IMG/VR virus record: IMGVR_UViG_3300009409_001447
Coordinates: 1-23,486 of that record
Reading direction: 5' to 3' (one strand)
DNA: 23,486 bases
DNA from: a virus
Shown here: piece by piece, positions 1 through 7,661 of the stretch
How positions within the stretch are numbered: position 1 is the first letter of the stretch
Layout of the letters: the number at the start of each line of letters is the position of its first letter
Program-made: the position numbers and the translations under genes
The notes under the pieces: model-generated
Seen by the model: the letters and a program-made list of their open reading frames with translations, nothing else
Database searches by the model: none
What the model was told of the DNA's origin: nothing

Positions 1-63
1 AACTTGTGGCGAATTAATATAGATCGTTACTTTAAAGAACGCACTCATTCTTTTTCTTCATAA
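1..63 (+). CDS. C-terminal tail of an unidentified gene (partial, cut by window edge)
   Basis: One + strand frame stays open from base 1 to a TAA at 61-63, giving 20 residues ending THSFSS; the other two + frames hit stops within the first 21 bases. It would run head-on into the halogenase-like gene and overlap its stop by 19 bases, as convergent genes also do at 12592-12611. The fragment is too short to recognise a family. It may be a real gene end or chance. Confidence 0.35.
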   Translation, partial: NLWRINIDRYFKERTHSFSS

Positions 64-1250
64 TATTTAAATTCATCATGATATAATCCTAATGTTGCCC
101 ATATGGCATCTGGATATAAATTAGTGTATTTGTTACTACGTTTTTTATAATTTTCCCATAATGATTTTCTAACATCAAAGTTACTATAATATTTCCAAAA
201 GTCAGTATCTGTTCGGTTGCTTAACATATAATGATGAAGAATATACTCTGAATTTTCCTTCCATAATTTCCTCATACTTCTATTATATATTGCTTGTTTA
301 TTATTTCTTTTAATACATTCAACTAATAACGTAATACTATATTGTGTCATAAACAATGCATTTGCTTCTAATGGATCAATAAAGCCATTTGCAAGACCTA
401 TAGCAACAACATCATCTTTCCAAGGATTAGTTAAGACATTAGGTCTCCATTTAAGTAACCTAGGTTCTTTATTCATAAAGGGGGTTCGATGTGCATTATA
501 CTCATTAAATTTCTTTAATGCTTTATCATCTGAAATATGTTTACTAGAATATACATATCCAGTTCCTATCCTGTTTGTTAAATCAATAACAAATTGCCAC
601 CCATGCTCTCGTGCAATTGATTTTGTATAATGCTCAATATTAGCATTATGTTCAAACGGACAAACCCATGCACGATCTACTAGATGATGATCGTATACTA
701 TTTCTGATTTATCTTTAACAAAGCGTCTAGCAAATCCTGTACAATCTACATATAAATCATATCCTTCTGGTAAGCTATCTAATGTTTCAATTCTGTGAAT
801 AACTTTTTTACAGTTATCTTTGACTACTTGCCCGGCTTGGTCTGCATCTAAATGATATGCAACAGATCGCCAAGCTCCTTTATGATACAAGTCATCATTA
901 ATTTGATCTTTTGTTTTATCCCCTGCTTTATATTCTTTATACCAATTTGAAAAAGCATCCTTTTCATTATACCAAAATGTAAAAGCAAAAGGATCACCGT
1001 TTGGCTTATCCCAGTTACTTTTTATATTTCCGTATTTGTGAATAGCATGACATTTAGACATCCATACATCTTCGTCTATTCCTATTTTATCAAAAAATGA
1101 TTTAATTTGTGGAAGGGTTGATTCGCCAACACTAATAGTTGGTATAGTATTGCTTTCAATTAATGTAATTTCAGCATCAGGTAAAAACTTTTCCATATAG
1201 CCTGCACACCACCAACCTGTTGTTCCTCCACCTATAATTGCTATTTTCAT
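45..1250 (-). CDS. Flavin-dependent tryptophan halogenase-like protein
   Basis: 401 residues, against roughly 500-540 for characterised tryptophan halogenases. Residues 7-14 (GGGTTGWW) are the N-terminal FAD-binding GxGxxG of the family and VGEST at 41-45 follows in the usual place. K72 and K77 match the AxKxxIK-like region holding the family's catalytic lysine. GFIDPLEAN at 289-297 matches the GFxxPLEST flavin/halide loop, keeping the Glu but changing the Ser-Thr-Gly that lines the chloride site to Ala-Asn-Ala. The fingerprint WxWxIP is degenerate (WQFVID, 218-223), followed by a family-like GTGYVYSS. The fold assignment is strong; halogenation itself is doubtful and another flavin oxidation is possible. 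It is the last gene of the leftward operon, with an ATGA overlap to the upstream hydroxylase gene. Related genes are known from marine T4-like phages. No reductase partner is visible. Confidence 0.82.
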   Translation of the reverse strand: MKIAIIGGGTTGWWCAGYMEKFLPDAEITLIESNTIPTISVGESTLPQIKSFFDKIGIDEDVWMSKCHAIHKYGNIKSNWDKPNGDPFAFTFWYNEKDAFSNWYKEYKAGDKTKDQINDDLYHKGAWRSVAYHLDADQAGQVVKDNCKKVIHRIETLDSLPEGYDLYVDCTGFARRFVKDKSEIVYDHHLVDRAWVCPFEHNANIEHYTKSIAREHGWQFVIDLTNRIGTGYVYSSKHISDDKALKKFNEYNAHRTPFMNKEPRLLKWRPNVLTNPWKDDVVAIGLANGFIDPLEANALFMTQYSITLLVECIKRNNKQAIYNRSMRKLWKENSEYILHHYMLSNRTDTDFWKYYSNFDVRKSLWENYKKRSNKYTNLYPDAIWATLGLYHDEFKYYEEKE

Positions 1251-1951
1251 AATGCTAATATATCTAAAATTTTAGTTTCGTCAACTCTAGTTAAAAAATG
1301 AGCTCTGTCAGTTTTACCTAGATTTTCTGTGCCATGATAAGCATTAGTATTTAAGATATAAACTTTACCAACTTTCATATTATACTTCTCTTCTCTATCT
1401 TTTCCAAAACAAAAAACTGCCTCTTCATTTGTTTCTAAAGGTATATGTAATTTCTTTACACTACTATCTTTATGTGTTTTAATTTCTGCACCTGGTCCAT
1501 GTACTGTAATAATACATTGTTTAAAACTTTCTTCTCCTAGCATTTCAATTAAGTTATTCATATAACCAAACCGATACTTAGGCAATATATTACATTTATC
1601 ATAAAATTCTGGATCTAATGTTTCAGGAAACATATCTATATTAGCTTGACTAGGAGGCGGCAATGGTTCATACTTTTCAAGCGGCCATGCTAATGTGTAT
1701 CCGCTGATAGGTCCGCAATAATAACCACAGTAACCTAAATCCATATATTGTTTGCTAACTTCTACATTTAGTCTATCAGGGAAGTTATAAAAATCAAAAA
1801 ACGTATGATTAAAATTTTCCTTTACGGAGGCATAATATTGCTGAAGTTTTTCAACATCAAGATCACAGTTTAACTCTATGGCGCCCCAATGCTCTTCTTC
1901 ATATAACATTTTCCAACCAATGTCTTTAGGATCATAGTTTTTAATTATCAT
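1247..1951 (-). CDS. 2-oxoglutarate/Fe(II) oxygenase, Asp/Asn beta-hydroxylase-like
   Basis: 234 residues. The C-terminal half has the double-stranded beta-helix signature: H160-x-D162 in THKDSS as the proximal iron ligands, the strand KLHIPL, distal H206 in YHGTEN, and R216 ten residues later as the expected 2-oxoglutarate-binding Arg. This layout is typical of the aspartyl/asparaginyl beta-hydroxylase family (Asp_Arg_Hydrox). The N-terminal part (about 1-110) is specific to this group and contains AIELN.DLD (24-32), also seen in the paralogue at 3082-3834. A strong ribosome binding site (AGAGGA, about 6 bases upstream) supports the ATG at 1951. It overlaps both neighbours by ATGA-type junctions, so translation is probably coupled. 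The substrate is not predictable; a cytoplasmic peptide, amino acid or amino-acid-like metabolite is plausible. Confidence 0.82.
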   Translation of the reverse strand: MIIKNYDPKDIGWKMLYEEEHWGAIELNCDLDVEKLQQYYASVKENFNHTFFDFYNFPDRLNVEVSKQYMDLGYCGYYCGPISGYTLAWPLEKYEPLPPPSQANIDMFPETLDPEFYDKCNILPKYRFGYMNNLIEMLGEESFKQCIITVHGPGAEIKTHKDSSVKKLHIPLETNEEAVFCFGKDREEKYNMKVGKVYILNTNAYHGTENLGKTDRAHFLTRVDETKILDILAL

Positions 1952-2538
1952 ATTAATTCCTCTTTGTATTTAAGTAGTTCAGCTTCCTTGTCCTTAGGAA
2001 CCTTAAAAAACAAATGTACTCTATCTGATTCACCTTCATTATGTGTACCATGCGGTATGCTAGTATTAACAAGAGTCATACGTCCATCAGCAGGTAATAC
2101 ATATCTTCTATTAGGTTCAAATTTAAAAAACGCTTTACTATTTGTTCTAATTGGAATGTGTATTTTTAAATACTCATCTGTATCTTTATGAAAGTTAATT
2201 AATGCTCCTGGCGGATGTACACTTACACTAAATTGGTGTGCAAATGGAAATTTATCCTGTAACTTCTTTGCTAATCCAAACATTAACTTTGTATCTCTAT
2301 ATTCATATTTTTCTTCTTTAGTAATGTTATACGGAGGACAAGGTTTAGTTAGGTCTTCTAAATTACTTTGTAATGCCCAACCGGTCACTCCTTTAAGTTT
2401 ATGCCCCCCAACACCTTCTTCTTCGGTACCTTTCCATGCCCATTTCATATCCTTATGCTGGTCTTGAAGCTGTATATAAAACTGTCGTAGATCATTTATA
2501 TCTATCTTAGGCTTTAGTATTTTAAGATCGCTGTTCAT
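1948..2538 (-). CDS. 2-oxoglutarate/Fe(II) oxygenase, Asp/Asn beta-hydroxylase-like
   Basis: 196 residues, the shortest of the five hydroxylase paralogues in this operon. Iron ligands are H117-x-D119 (NFHKDT) and H163 (IPHGTHNEG), with R173 exactly ten residues after the distal His as the presumed 2-oxoglutarate contact. The strand KIHIPIRTNS follows the HxD pair, as in the relatives at 3082-3834 and 3824-4483. The N-terminal region (about 1-100) is shorter and different, so substrate choice probably differs. AAGGA lies about 6 bases upstream of the ATG at 2538. The gene overlaps the SDR-like gene by 17 bases and the next hydroxylase by 4. The catalytic residues are complete, so an active enzyme is likely. 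Confidence 0.82.
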   Translation of the reverse strand: MNSDLKILKPKIDINDLRQFYIQLQDQHKDMKWAWKGTEEEGVGGHKLKGVTGWALQSNLEDLTKPCPPYNITKEEKYEYRDTKLMFGLAKKLQDKFPFAHQFSVSVHPPGALINFHKDTDEYLKIHIPIRTNSKAFFKFEPNRRYVLPADGRMTLVNTSIPHGTHNEGESDRVHLFFKVPKDKEAELLKYKEELI

Positions 2539-3085
2539 CTACTATCCTTTTTATCTTATCTTTTTTCCAAGCATCATAGCTTTCAATATAGTGTTTAAAG
2601 TCAACGTTTGCTACTGTAGGATTTTCAAACCAAAAATCTAATACTTTGCTAAACTCTGTTTGACTCATTCCTTTGCCATCTTTTTCTACTTCACTTATTG
2701 TCATATGAAATAGATTTGTATATATATTTAATGTCTCAATAGGTAGCATTTTACATCTTTGCTTTAAAGCACGTTTTACTTTGGCATACTTTTCATCAGT
2801 ATCAAAGTCTCCAGCAATACTACCTATACAGATAATATATTTTACTTTACCATATACTGCATTTAAAAGCCTTACTTGGAAGTCATCTATACAACTAGCA
2901 TTTATAAATATATCATTCTTTAATATTTCACTTACAATAGCGTCAAAATTCTTATTAAAATCATAGCCGGTTTCTCTACTTAATTGTGTCACCTTATAGT
3001 CAGCAAAATAATCATGTAACCAGTTAAGTATGTAACTACCCGAATGCCTAATACCTTTTCGACTACCTGTAATTGCTACGTTCAT
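2522..3085 (-). CDS. Short SDR-like (Rossmann-fold) oxidoreductase
   Basis: 187 residues, shorter than the usual 240-260 of classical short-chain dehydrogenases. The start MNVAITGSRKGI matches the TGxxxGI nucleotide-binding loop. INAS (61-64) matches the NAG-like segment, and S89 (CIGS), Y100 and K104 (YxxxK) reproduce the catalytic Ser-Tyr-Lys set. The C-terminal substrate-binding part is reduced. NAD(P)-dependent oxidation or reduction of a hydroxyl/keto group is the family role; the substrate is unknown. A clear AAGGA sits about 9 bases upstream of the ATG. It lies between hydroxylase genes with overlaps on both sides, so it may act on a hydroxylated product. A paralogue with the same Tyr100/Lys104 numbering is at 12592-13143. 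Confidence 0.7.
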   Translation of the reverse strand: MNVAITGSRKGIRHSGSYILNWLHDYFADYKVTQLSRETGYDFNKNFDAIVSEILKNDIFINASCIDDFQVRLLNAVYGKVKYIICIGSIAGDFDTDEKYAKVKRALKQRCKMLPIETLNIYTNLFHMTISEVEKDGKGMSQTEFSKVLDFWFENPTVANVDFKHYIESYDAWKKDKIKRIVDEQRS

Positions 3086-3834
3086 ACGGTTATTTCCTTA
3101 TTAAGTATCTTTAATAAATTTTCGTGGGTAGGTTTAGTTTGTATATGTACTCTACTCTCTTTGCTTTTATTAATTGTACCGTGTGGAATTGCGGCATTTA
3201 TTACATACGCCTTTCCAACTTTCATATGGTATTCTCTTTCTAAATTTTCTCCATATAAGAATAATGCATCTTCATTGCTATTAATAGGTATATGCAATCT
3301 TTGTACATCTGGTCCATCAATATGTTTCTCTAAAACTACTTTAGATTCATGCAATCTGATACTAGTATCTCTCCAAACAGCTTCGCCTAATTTGTTATAT
3401 AAGTCATTAAAATATCCAAACTTAAATTTTTCTTGCACTAATTTTTCTTTAGGATCAATTAACTCGGGATATAAGTCTTGTCTACCTGCCCACTTTGGTG
3501 TGCAAGGAATATCTTTTTCACAGTACCAACTAACTTCCATTACTAATACTTCTTCAGGTTTTTTAAACTGATCTTTAATATAACTTATAATATGATACCC
3601 TTCATCATATACTCCCCTGGTTTTAGGATTTGCATATCCTTCAAATGCTTTATCGATATTTTTTAAATGATATTTTTCTTTTAAATATTCTTCGTTGCGC
3701 CAACTAAAATAAAGATTATTGTATTGTTCGTCTACATCATTATACCATCGTTGTAAACTAAGAATATCTAAATTCCAATCAAGTTCAATTAGATCCCATT
3801 TAGTACTATTTAAATATTCTAAGCTATATTTCAT
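3082..3834 (-). CDS. 2-oxoglutarate/Fe(II) oxygenase, Asp/Asn beta-hydroxylase-like
   Basis: 250 residues from the start chosen here. The frame is open to an ATG at 3852, but that has no ribosome binding site, whereas the ATG at 3834 has AAGG 9 bases upstream and overlaps the previous gene by only 11 bases. Iron ligands are H171-x-D173 (KHIDG) and H218 (IPHGTINKS), with R228 ten residues on. The N-terminus contains LIELDWNLD, matching AIELNCDLD of the hydroxylase at 1247-1951; LYPELIDP also resembles MFPETLDP there, so these two are the closest pair and probably arose by duplication. The substrate is unknown. It overlaps the SDR-like gene by 4 bases. Confidence 0.8.
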   Translation of the reverse strand: MKYSLEYLNSTKWDLIELDWNLDILSLQRWYNDVDEQYNNLYFSWRNEEYLKEKYHLKNIDKAFEGYANPKTRGVYDEGYHIISYIKDQFKKPEEVLVMEVSWYCEKDIPCTPKWAGRQDLYPELIDPKEKLVQEKFKFGYFNDLYNKLGEAVWRDTSIRLHESKVVLEKHIDGPDVQRLHIPINSNEDALFLYGENLEREYHMKVGKAYVINAAIPHGTINKSKESRVHIQTKPTHENLLKILNKEITV

Positions 3835-4483
3835 CTGCCCATACCTTACCATATAAGTGTATTCTATCTGTACTACCTTTGTTTTCTACACTATGTGGAA
3901 TAGTTGTATTAACAAGATATGCCCAGCCTGGTTCCATATGAAATTCTTCGTCCCCTATAATCCAATTACTATCTTTATTTGTATGTATAGGTATATGGAC
4001 TCTAATTTTATCTGGACTATCTTGATGTGTAATTAATTTAGTGCCTGGGGTGTGAATTGTTACTAACCACTTCTTACTACGCATTGGTAACCGATTAACA
4101 AGTTCTAATCCGTAACCTGTAAAACACTTACGAGGATTTAGTTCATCATTATCATTATCTTTATATTCTTCTTTTGCACACCCTTGTTCAAATGGTTTAG
4201 GCCCTGGTTCATCACTATTCCAACAAAGTGTATAATATGCTGTATCGTCAGGAAGATAATGACCTGTTTTTGCTTCAGGGTCAACAATAGGAAACTTCCA
4301 TACATGAGTATTATCACCAATAACAAACTTCCAGTCAGCGTAGTTTTTTTCTAACTCTGCAAACCAAGTTTGTATTTTATCTACATCAACTTTAAACAGT
4401 TTTTTAACTTTGAAACCTAAATCAACAGGTGAATGGGTTTCAATATACTGTTTAAAATCTTGGGTGTGTTGTTTGTTTTCCAT
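3824..4483 (-). CDS. 2-oxoglutarate/Fe(II) oxygenase, Asp/Asn beta-hydroxylase-like
   Basis: 219 residues with complete catalytic layout: H153-x-D155 in ITHQDS, the strand RVHIPIHTN, distal H197 in IPHSVENKG and R207 ten residues later. The N-terminal segment is distinct from the other paralogues and carries an acidic run (KDNDNDE, 108-114). The ATG at 4483 lies inside the end of the upstream 487-residue gene (32-base overlap), with GAGAG about 7 bases upstream as the likely ribosome binding site. As with its neighbours, the family chemistry is hydroxylation driven by 2-oxoglutarate and oxygen; the target cannot be read from sequence. Confidence 0.82.
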   Translation of the reverse strand: MENKQHTQDFKQYIETHSPVDLGFKVKKLFKVDVDKIQTWFAELEKNYADWKFVIGDNTHVWKFPIVDPEAKTGHYLPDDTAYYTLCWNSDEPGPKPFEQGCAKEEYKDNDNDELNPRKCFTGYGLELVNRLPMRSKKWLVTIHTPGTKLITHQDSPDKIRVHIPIHTNKDSNWIIGDEEFHMEPGWAYLVNTTIPHSVENKGSTDRIHLYGKVWADEI

Positions 4484-5915
4484 TCCTAACTCTCTCGGTC
4501 ATATCTACAGAAACATAATCATGACCGTATAATATTAAATCTTCTGGTATTAATGATTCAAATGCTTTCCATTTTTCTTCTAATACCTCTGGTTCGATAT
4601 TCCAATGTAACATTTCACTTGACCAGATATTGGTAGTCCATAATACTTTTGTACCTGTCACACTACTTACCTTATCAAACAATTGATATGGTTTATTAAC
4701 AATATCTACAATATGAAACTCGTGTTTTAAATTTTTATACCTATCCCATAGCGTTTTAAATGCTTCTTTACCACCATGTTCAGCAACTTCTTGTTGCCAA
4801 TATGACTCGTAATTGCCTCTATACGTTGAGGAGAAGTTGTATTCTAGGTCGTGTTCTAGTAACCATTCATGTAAATCGTAGCCATCCCACGTCTCTAATA
4901 GATGTTTTTTGTAATTTAAACTTGCTTCGCACCAGTCAAAATAATGTATTTGCGTTCCTTCATGAAAGCCATTTGCATTTAAAATTGCAAGTGGTTTAAA
5001 TCCTGCGGCCGCACTAAACAATGCATCGATAGGTTTAGTTGTACGTACACCTTCACCACTAAGTGTTTCTGTATTAAATGCATACACCCTATCTTTTTCT
5101 ATTTCTTCTTGGTATGCTAATTTTCTTAACCAGCCTCGTTGGGCCTGATTAGTTAACTTATCAACTGTTAACGATTGCTTATTATACCAAACTGATTCTA
5201 ATTTTTCTGTATCAGAATATGGATATAAAAATACTTTACAAGCTCGCATATCATTGTCTAAATTGTCAATACGGATATTCTTTTTACAAGCAATGTCAAT
5301 CCAATTACTTCCGTCACTAGTTATGACATGATTAGTACTTCCTTCAGCACCTTCTATCCATGCAGGAGTATAGTTACTATGGATAGTTTCTTCACTTAAT
5401 TTATAATTTTTTAAATTTTGTTTCCTGTCCCAAAAGAATCCTATTTCATCAAACGGAGGCTTACCTAGTTTATTCCAAGTATTTAAATTAACAAACAAAT
5501 ATTGTCTATGCAATCCTGGATATGCATCTGTAATAAAACGATGCTGTCCTTTCTTATCCATAACATGAGCTATTACAAAAAAATTTGGATTCTTTTTTGC
5601 ATATTCTAAACTTTGTACTATAAGACTTTGCCCTCGAAACAACAATAGGCCTTGACAAGCAACCATGCAATATTCCTTACCCTGTTGTACTGCGTTATCT
5701 AATATATCTTTAACACTATTATGTGATCCTATATAATCACACAGGCCTGCTTTCACCATACGATTGATATAGAAGTACGTCATATCAAGGGTGCGTTTAT
5801 TAACAATTTTACTATTAATGTCTCTACTAATATTAAGAATACCTATAGCTACAGTACTAGGTACTCGAAGTTGTTCATAATATCTATCAACAGTAATACT
5901 ATTCCAGTCTTTCAT
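4452..5915 (-). CDS. Unknown 487-residue protein, possibly glycosyltransferase-like in its N-terminal half
   Basis: I do not recognise this gene securely. The frame is open further upstream, to 5972, but the ATG at 5915 follows the previous gene's TGA by one base (TGATATG) and has GAGA upstream, so I choose it. Residues about 15-165 look like an alpha/beta domain: CMVACQGLLL (83-92), then FFVIAHVMD (112-120) and LFVNLNTWNKLGKPPF (140-155). That order recalls GT-A type transferases that scan a donor site, but no clear DxD is present. The second half has a hydrophobic-loop region AAAGFKPLAILNA (302-314), an aromatic FDWCEASLNYKKHLLETWDG segment (326-345) and a WTTNIWSSE segment near the C-terminus, suggesting a second alpha/beta domain. 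No signal peptide or membrane segment is seen. Position between hydroxylase genes suggests a role in the same pathway. Confidence 0.6.
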   Translation of the reverse strand: MKDWNSITVDRYYEQLRVPSTVAIGILNISRDINSKIVNKRTLDMTYFYINRMVKAGLCDYIGSHNSVKDILDNAVQQGKEYCMVACQGLLLFRGQSLIVQSLEYAKKNPNFFVIAHVMDKKGQHRFITDAYPGLHRQYLFVNLNTWNKLGKPPFDEIGFFWDRKQNLKNYKLSEETIHSNYTPAWIEGAEGSTNHVITSDGSNWIDIACKKNIRIDNLDNDMRACKVFLYPYSDTEKLESVWYNKQSLTVDKLTNQAQRGWLRKLAYQEEIEKDRVYAFNTETLSGEGVRTTKPIDALFSAAAGFKPLAILNANGFHEGTQIHYFDWCEASLNYKKHLLETWDGYDLHEWLLEHDLEYNFSSTYRGNYESYWQQEVAEHGGKEAFKTLWDRYKNLKHEFHIVDIVNKPYQLFDKVSSVTGTKVLWTTNIWSSEMLHWNIEPEVLEEKWKAFESLIPEDLILYGHDYVSVDMTERVRNGKQTTHPRF

Positions 5916-5916
5916 A

Positions 5917-6615
5917 TCAATCTCTATTTGTAAAATAACTTTCACGTAATACGTAAAAGAAATCTCTAACACGGCGTCCTAACTCATAATGTATAATCAT
6001 ATGAATCCTTGGTTTATCACTAGTGTTCCAGACACTATGTACGTTACTAATGTCCATTAAAAAAGCACTACCTTCATCTTTAAACGGAACACGCCCTTTA
6101 TCTTTTAATGCAAAATTACATCCTTCTGGATTATTTAAACTAATATTACAAACACTTAATCGTTTTTCATGATCTTTGCGATCTTGATGCGGCAATATAT
6201 ATCCACCTGGTTCAAGTAACATAAAGCGTACACGATTTAAATATTCAGCTGGCCAAACATCCGTTAAAAACTTTTTAGTTACAGGACATTCATTTGCCAC
6301 CCAAGTCCAATCTAATTGGTTAAGTGTATCTTGTCTATCGCCATATGTATTAAGACTTTGAGTGTCGTCATTAACTCCATGTAGTGTTAAGCTCTTCCAA
6401 CCTTTCCCATAAGTATCCTCTCTATGAGTATAAAATTTATCACTTAATGCTTCGGCTTCTTTATACATGTCTTGCCAAGGTTGATTATCTAATGCACTAA
6501 GATGGAAATATGGCCAGCCGCTTTCCATAACTATCCATTTAGGATCAAATACTTCAGGATACTTCTGTTGTAATACAGTATTGTTTTTGGAATGGAATTT
6601 TTCTAAGTTAATCAT
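5917..6615 (-). CDS. 2-oxoglutarate/Fe(II) oxygenase, Asp/Asn beta-hydroxylase-like
   Basis: 232 residues. H143-x-D145 (LPHQDRKDH), distal H193 (SNVHSVWNTS) and R203 ten residues later give the full iron and 2-oxoglutarate set. It keeps the segment SVCNISLNNPEGC after the HxD pair, closer to the classical aspartyl/asparaginyl beta-hydroxylase pattern than the four downstream paralogues, which have an HIPI-type strand there. It is the first gene of the leftward operon, starting 59 bases from the divergent radical SAM gene at 6675. TTAG precedes the ATG, with no strong ribosome binding site. Active hydroxylase chemistry is likely; the substrate is unknown. Confidence 0.82.
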   Translation of the reverse strand: MINLEKFHSKNNTVLQQKYPEVFDPKWIVMESGWPYFHLSALDNQPWQDMYKEAEALSDKFYTHREDTYGKGWKSLTLHGVNDDTQSLNTYGDRQDTLNQLDWTWVANECPVTKKFLTDVWPAEYLNRVRFMLLEPGGYILPHQDRKDHEKRLSVCNISLNNPEGCNFALKDKGRVPFKDEGSAFLMDISNVHSVWNTSDKPRIHMIIHYELGRRVRDFFYVLRESYFTNRD

Positions 6616-6652
6616 CTAACAATATTTATCTGCCAGCTTAATTAAATACGCA

Positions 6653-6660
6653 TATAAAGA
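6653..6660 (+). promoter_or_regulatory. Possible T4-type late promoter (TATAAAGA)
   Basis: TATAAAGA differs by one base from the T4-type late promoter octamer TATAAATA and ends 14 bases before the ATG at 6675. It lies in the 59-base gap between divergent operons. One mismatch in AT-rich DNA is weak evidence; position is the main support. Confidence 0.3.
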
Positions 6661-6674
6661 CTGTTAAATACAGT
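6660..6674. repeat. Short inverted repeat abutting the start codon at 6675
   Basis: ACTGT (6660-6664) and ACAGT (6670-6674) form a perfect 5-bp inverted repeat around TAAAT, ending one base before the ATG of the radical SAM gene. It could be an operator or a small mRNA hairpin at the initiation site. No ribosome binding site is visible there. Chance cannot be excluded for arms this short. Confidence 0.3.
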
Positions 6675-7661
6675 ATGCCATTCTTAAAAATAGAAGAACT
6701 TAAGACTCTTATTATAGACTTTACAAGCCATTGTAATGCTATGTGTGGCAATTGTAGTCGTAATATTTCAGGTGTTGACGTTAATCCTAATATGCCATTA
6801 GACCATATGAGTCTACGTACTTGGAAGAAAATAATTGACAATAGCACTTATGTTGATGAAATAATTTTTAATGGCAGTTATGGTGATGCTATAATGAATC
6901 CTAATCTATTAGAAGCATTAGAATATGCTAGTTCAAAGAAAATTAGTATTATGATTCATACTAACGGTGGTATTGGGAAACCTGAATTATATGTTAAACT
7001 TGCAACCGTTTTAAAAAAATTTAAACAGCCTAGTGGTATAACTTGGAGTATTGACGGATTGGAAGATACTAATCATTTATATCGAAGAGGTGTTATATGG
7101 CAAAGAATTATAGACAATGCACAAGCATTTATTAATGCCGGCGGATTAGCTCGTTGGCGTATGTTAGTTTTTGATCACAACGCACATCAATTAAAAGAAT
7201 GTGAACAACTTGCATTTAGTATGGGATTTAAAAAGTTTGATATTAATGGAGGACATACTTTTAGTGCTATTAATAGTATAATAGGTAAAGCTGTAGAAAA
7301 GTTTAAAGCAAATAAAAAAGAAGAAGCACGTACTATTGCATATAATAAAAGTTATTTAGATAACGTAGAACGTGTAAAAGGATTATTAGAAAAAGGATTT
7401 GATAAGAGTCAGATTACTTGTAAGTGGCAAAAGAAACGTAAAGTACAAATAAGTCACATAGGTGAAGTATTACCTTGTTGTTACTTATTAACTGACAGGT
7501 ATCCTAGATATCCCGACAGTCCTTATGCTATAGAACAAAAAGATATAAAATGGCCAAATATAAACACAGAATCTTTAAAAGATATTGTACAAGGAGAAAC
7601 TCTTACATATCCAAAAGATAATAGATTTAAAATTTGCGAGGTAACCTGCGGTGAAGTGTAA
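6675..7661 (+). CDS. Radical SAM protein with C-terminal SPASM-like cysteines
   Basis: 328 residues. C20-x3-C24-x2-C27 (CNAMCGNC) is the radical SAM [4Fe-4S] site close to the N-terminus. The usual GGEP is replaced by NGSYGDAIMNP (66-76), matching the CGNLGDPMI of the paralogue at 16845-17843. IHTNG (94-98) and WSIDGLEDT (124-132) are further core elements shared with that paralogue. C249, C268-C269, C321 and C325 form a SPASM-type auxiliary cluster region. Family members cleave SAM to a 5'-deoxyadenosyl radical and often modify peptides or peptide-like substrates. It is the first gene of the rightward operon and overlaps the next by 11 bases. The substrate is not known. Confidence 0.88.
   Translation: MPFLKIEELKTLIIDFTSHCNAMCGNCSRNISGVDVNPNMPLDHMSLRTWKKIIDNSTYVDEIIFNGSYGDAIMNPNLLEALEYASSKKISIMIHTNGGIGKPELYVKLATVLKKFKQPSGITWSIDGLEDTNHLYRRGVIWQRIIDNAQAFINAGGLARWRMLVFDHNAHQLKECEQLAFSMGFKKFDINGGHTFSAINSIIGKAVEKFKANKKEEARTIAYNKSYLDNVERVKGLLEKGFDKSQITCKWQKKRKVQISHIGEVLPCCYLLTDRYPRYPDSPYAIEQKDIKWPNINTESLKDIVQGETLTYPKDNRFKICEVTCGEV

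Noticed and set aside
3044-3571. A 175-residue + strand open frame opposite the SDR-like and hydroxylase genes
   Set aside because: It lies wholly antisense to two well-supported genes, shows no family motif and reads as low-complexity Ser/Leu/Cys translation of the opposite strand.
3835-3852. Upstream ATG (3852) as the start of the third hydroxylase gene
   Set aside because: No ribosome binding site precedes it, while the ATG at 3834 has AAGG at good spacing and a smaller overlap.
6623-6630. GATAAATA on the minus strand as a late promoter for the leftward operon starting at 6615
   Set aside because: It has one mismatch and ends only 7 bases before the ATG, leaving almost no leader; too weak to annotate.
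6616-6674. A possible precursor peptide gene for a RiPP-type pathway in the divergent gap
   Set aside because: The gap is only 59 bases and holds no short open frame with a ribosome binding site; the gap at 22847-22911 is likewise too small, and all other genes abut.
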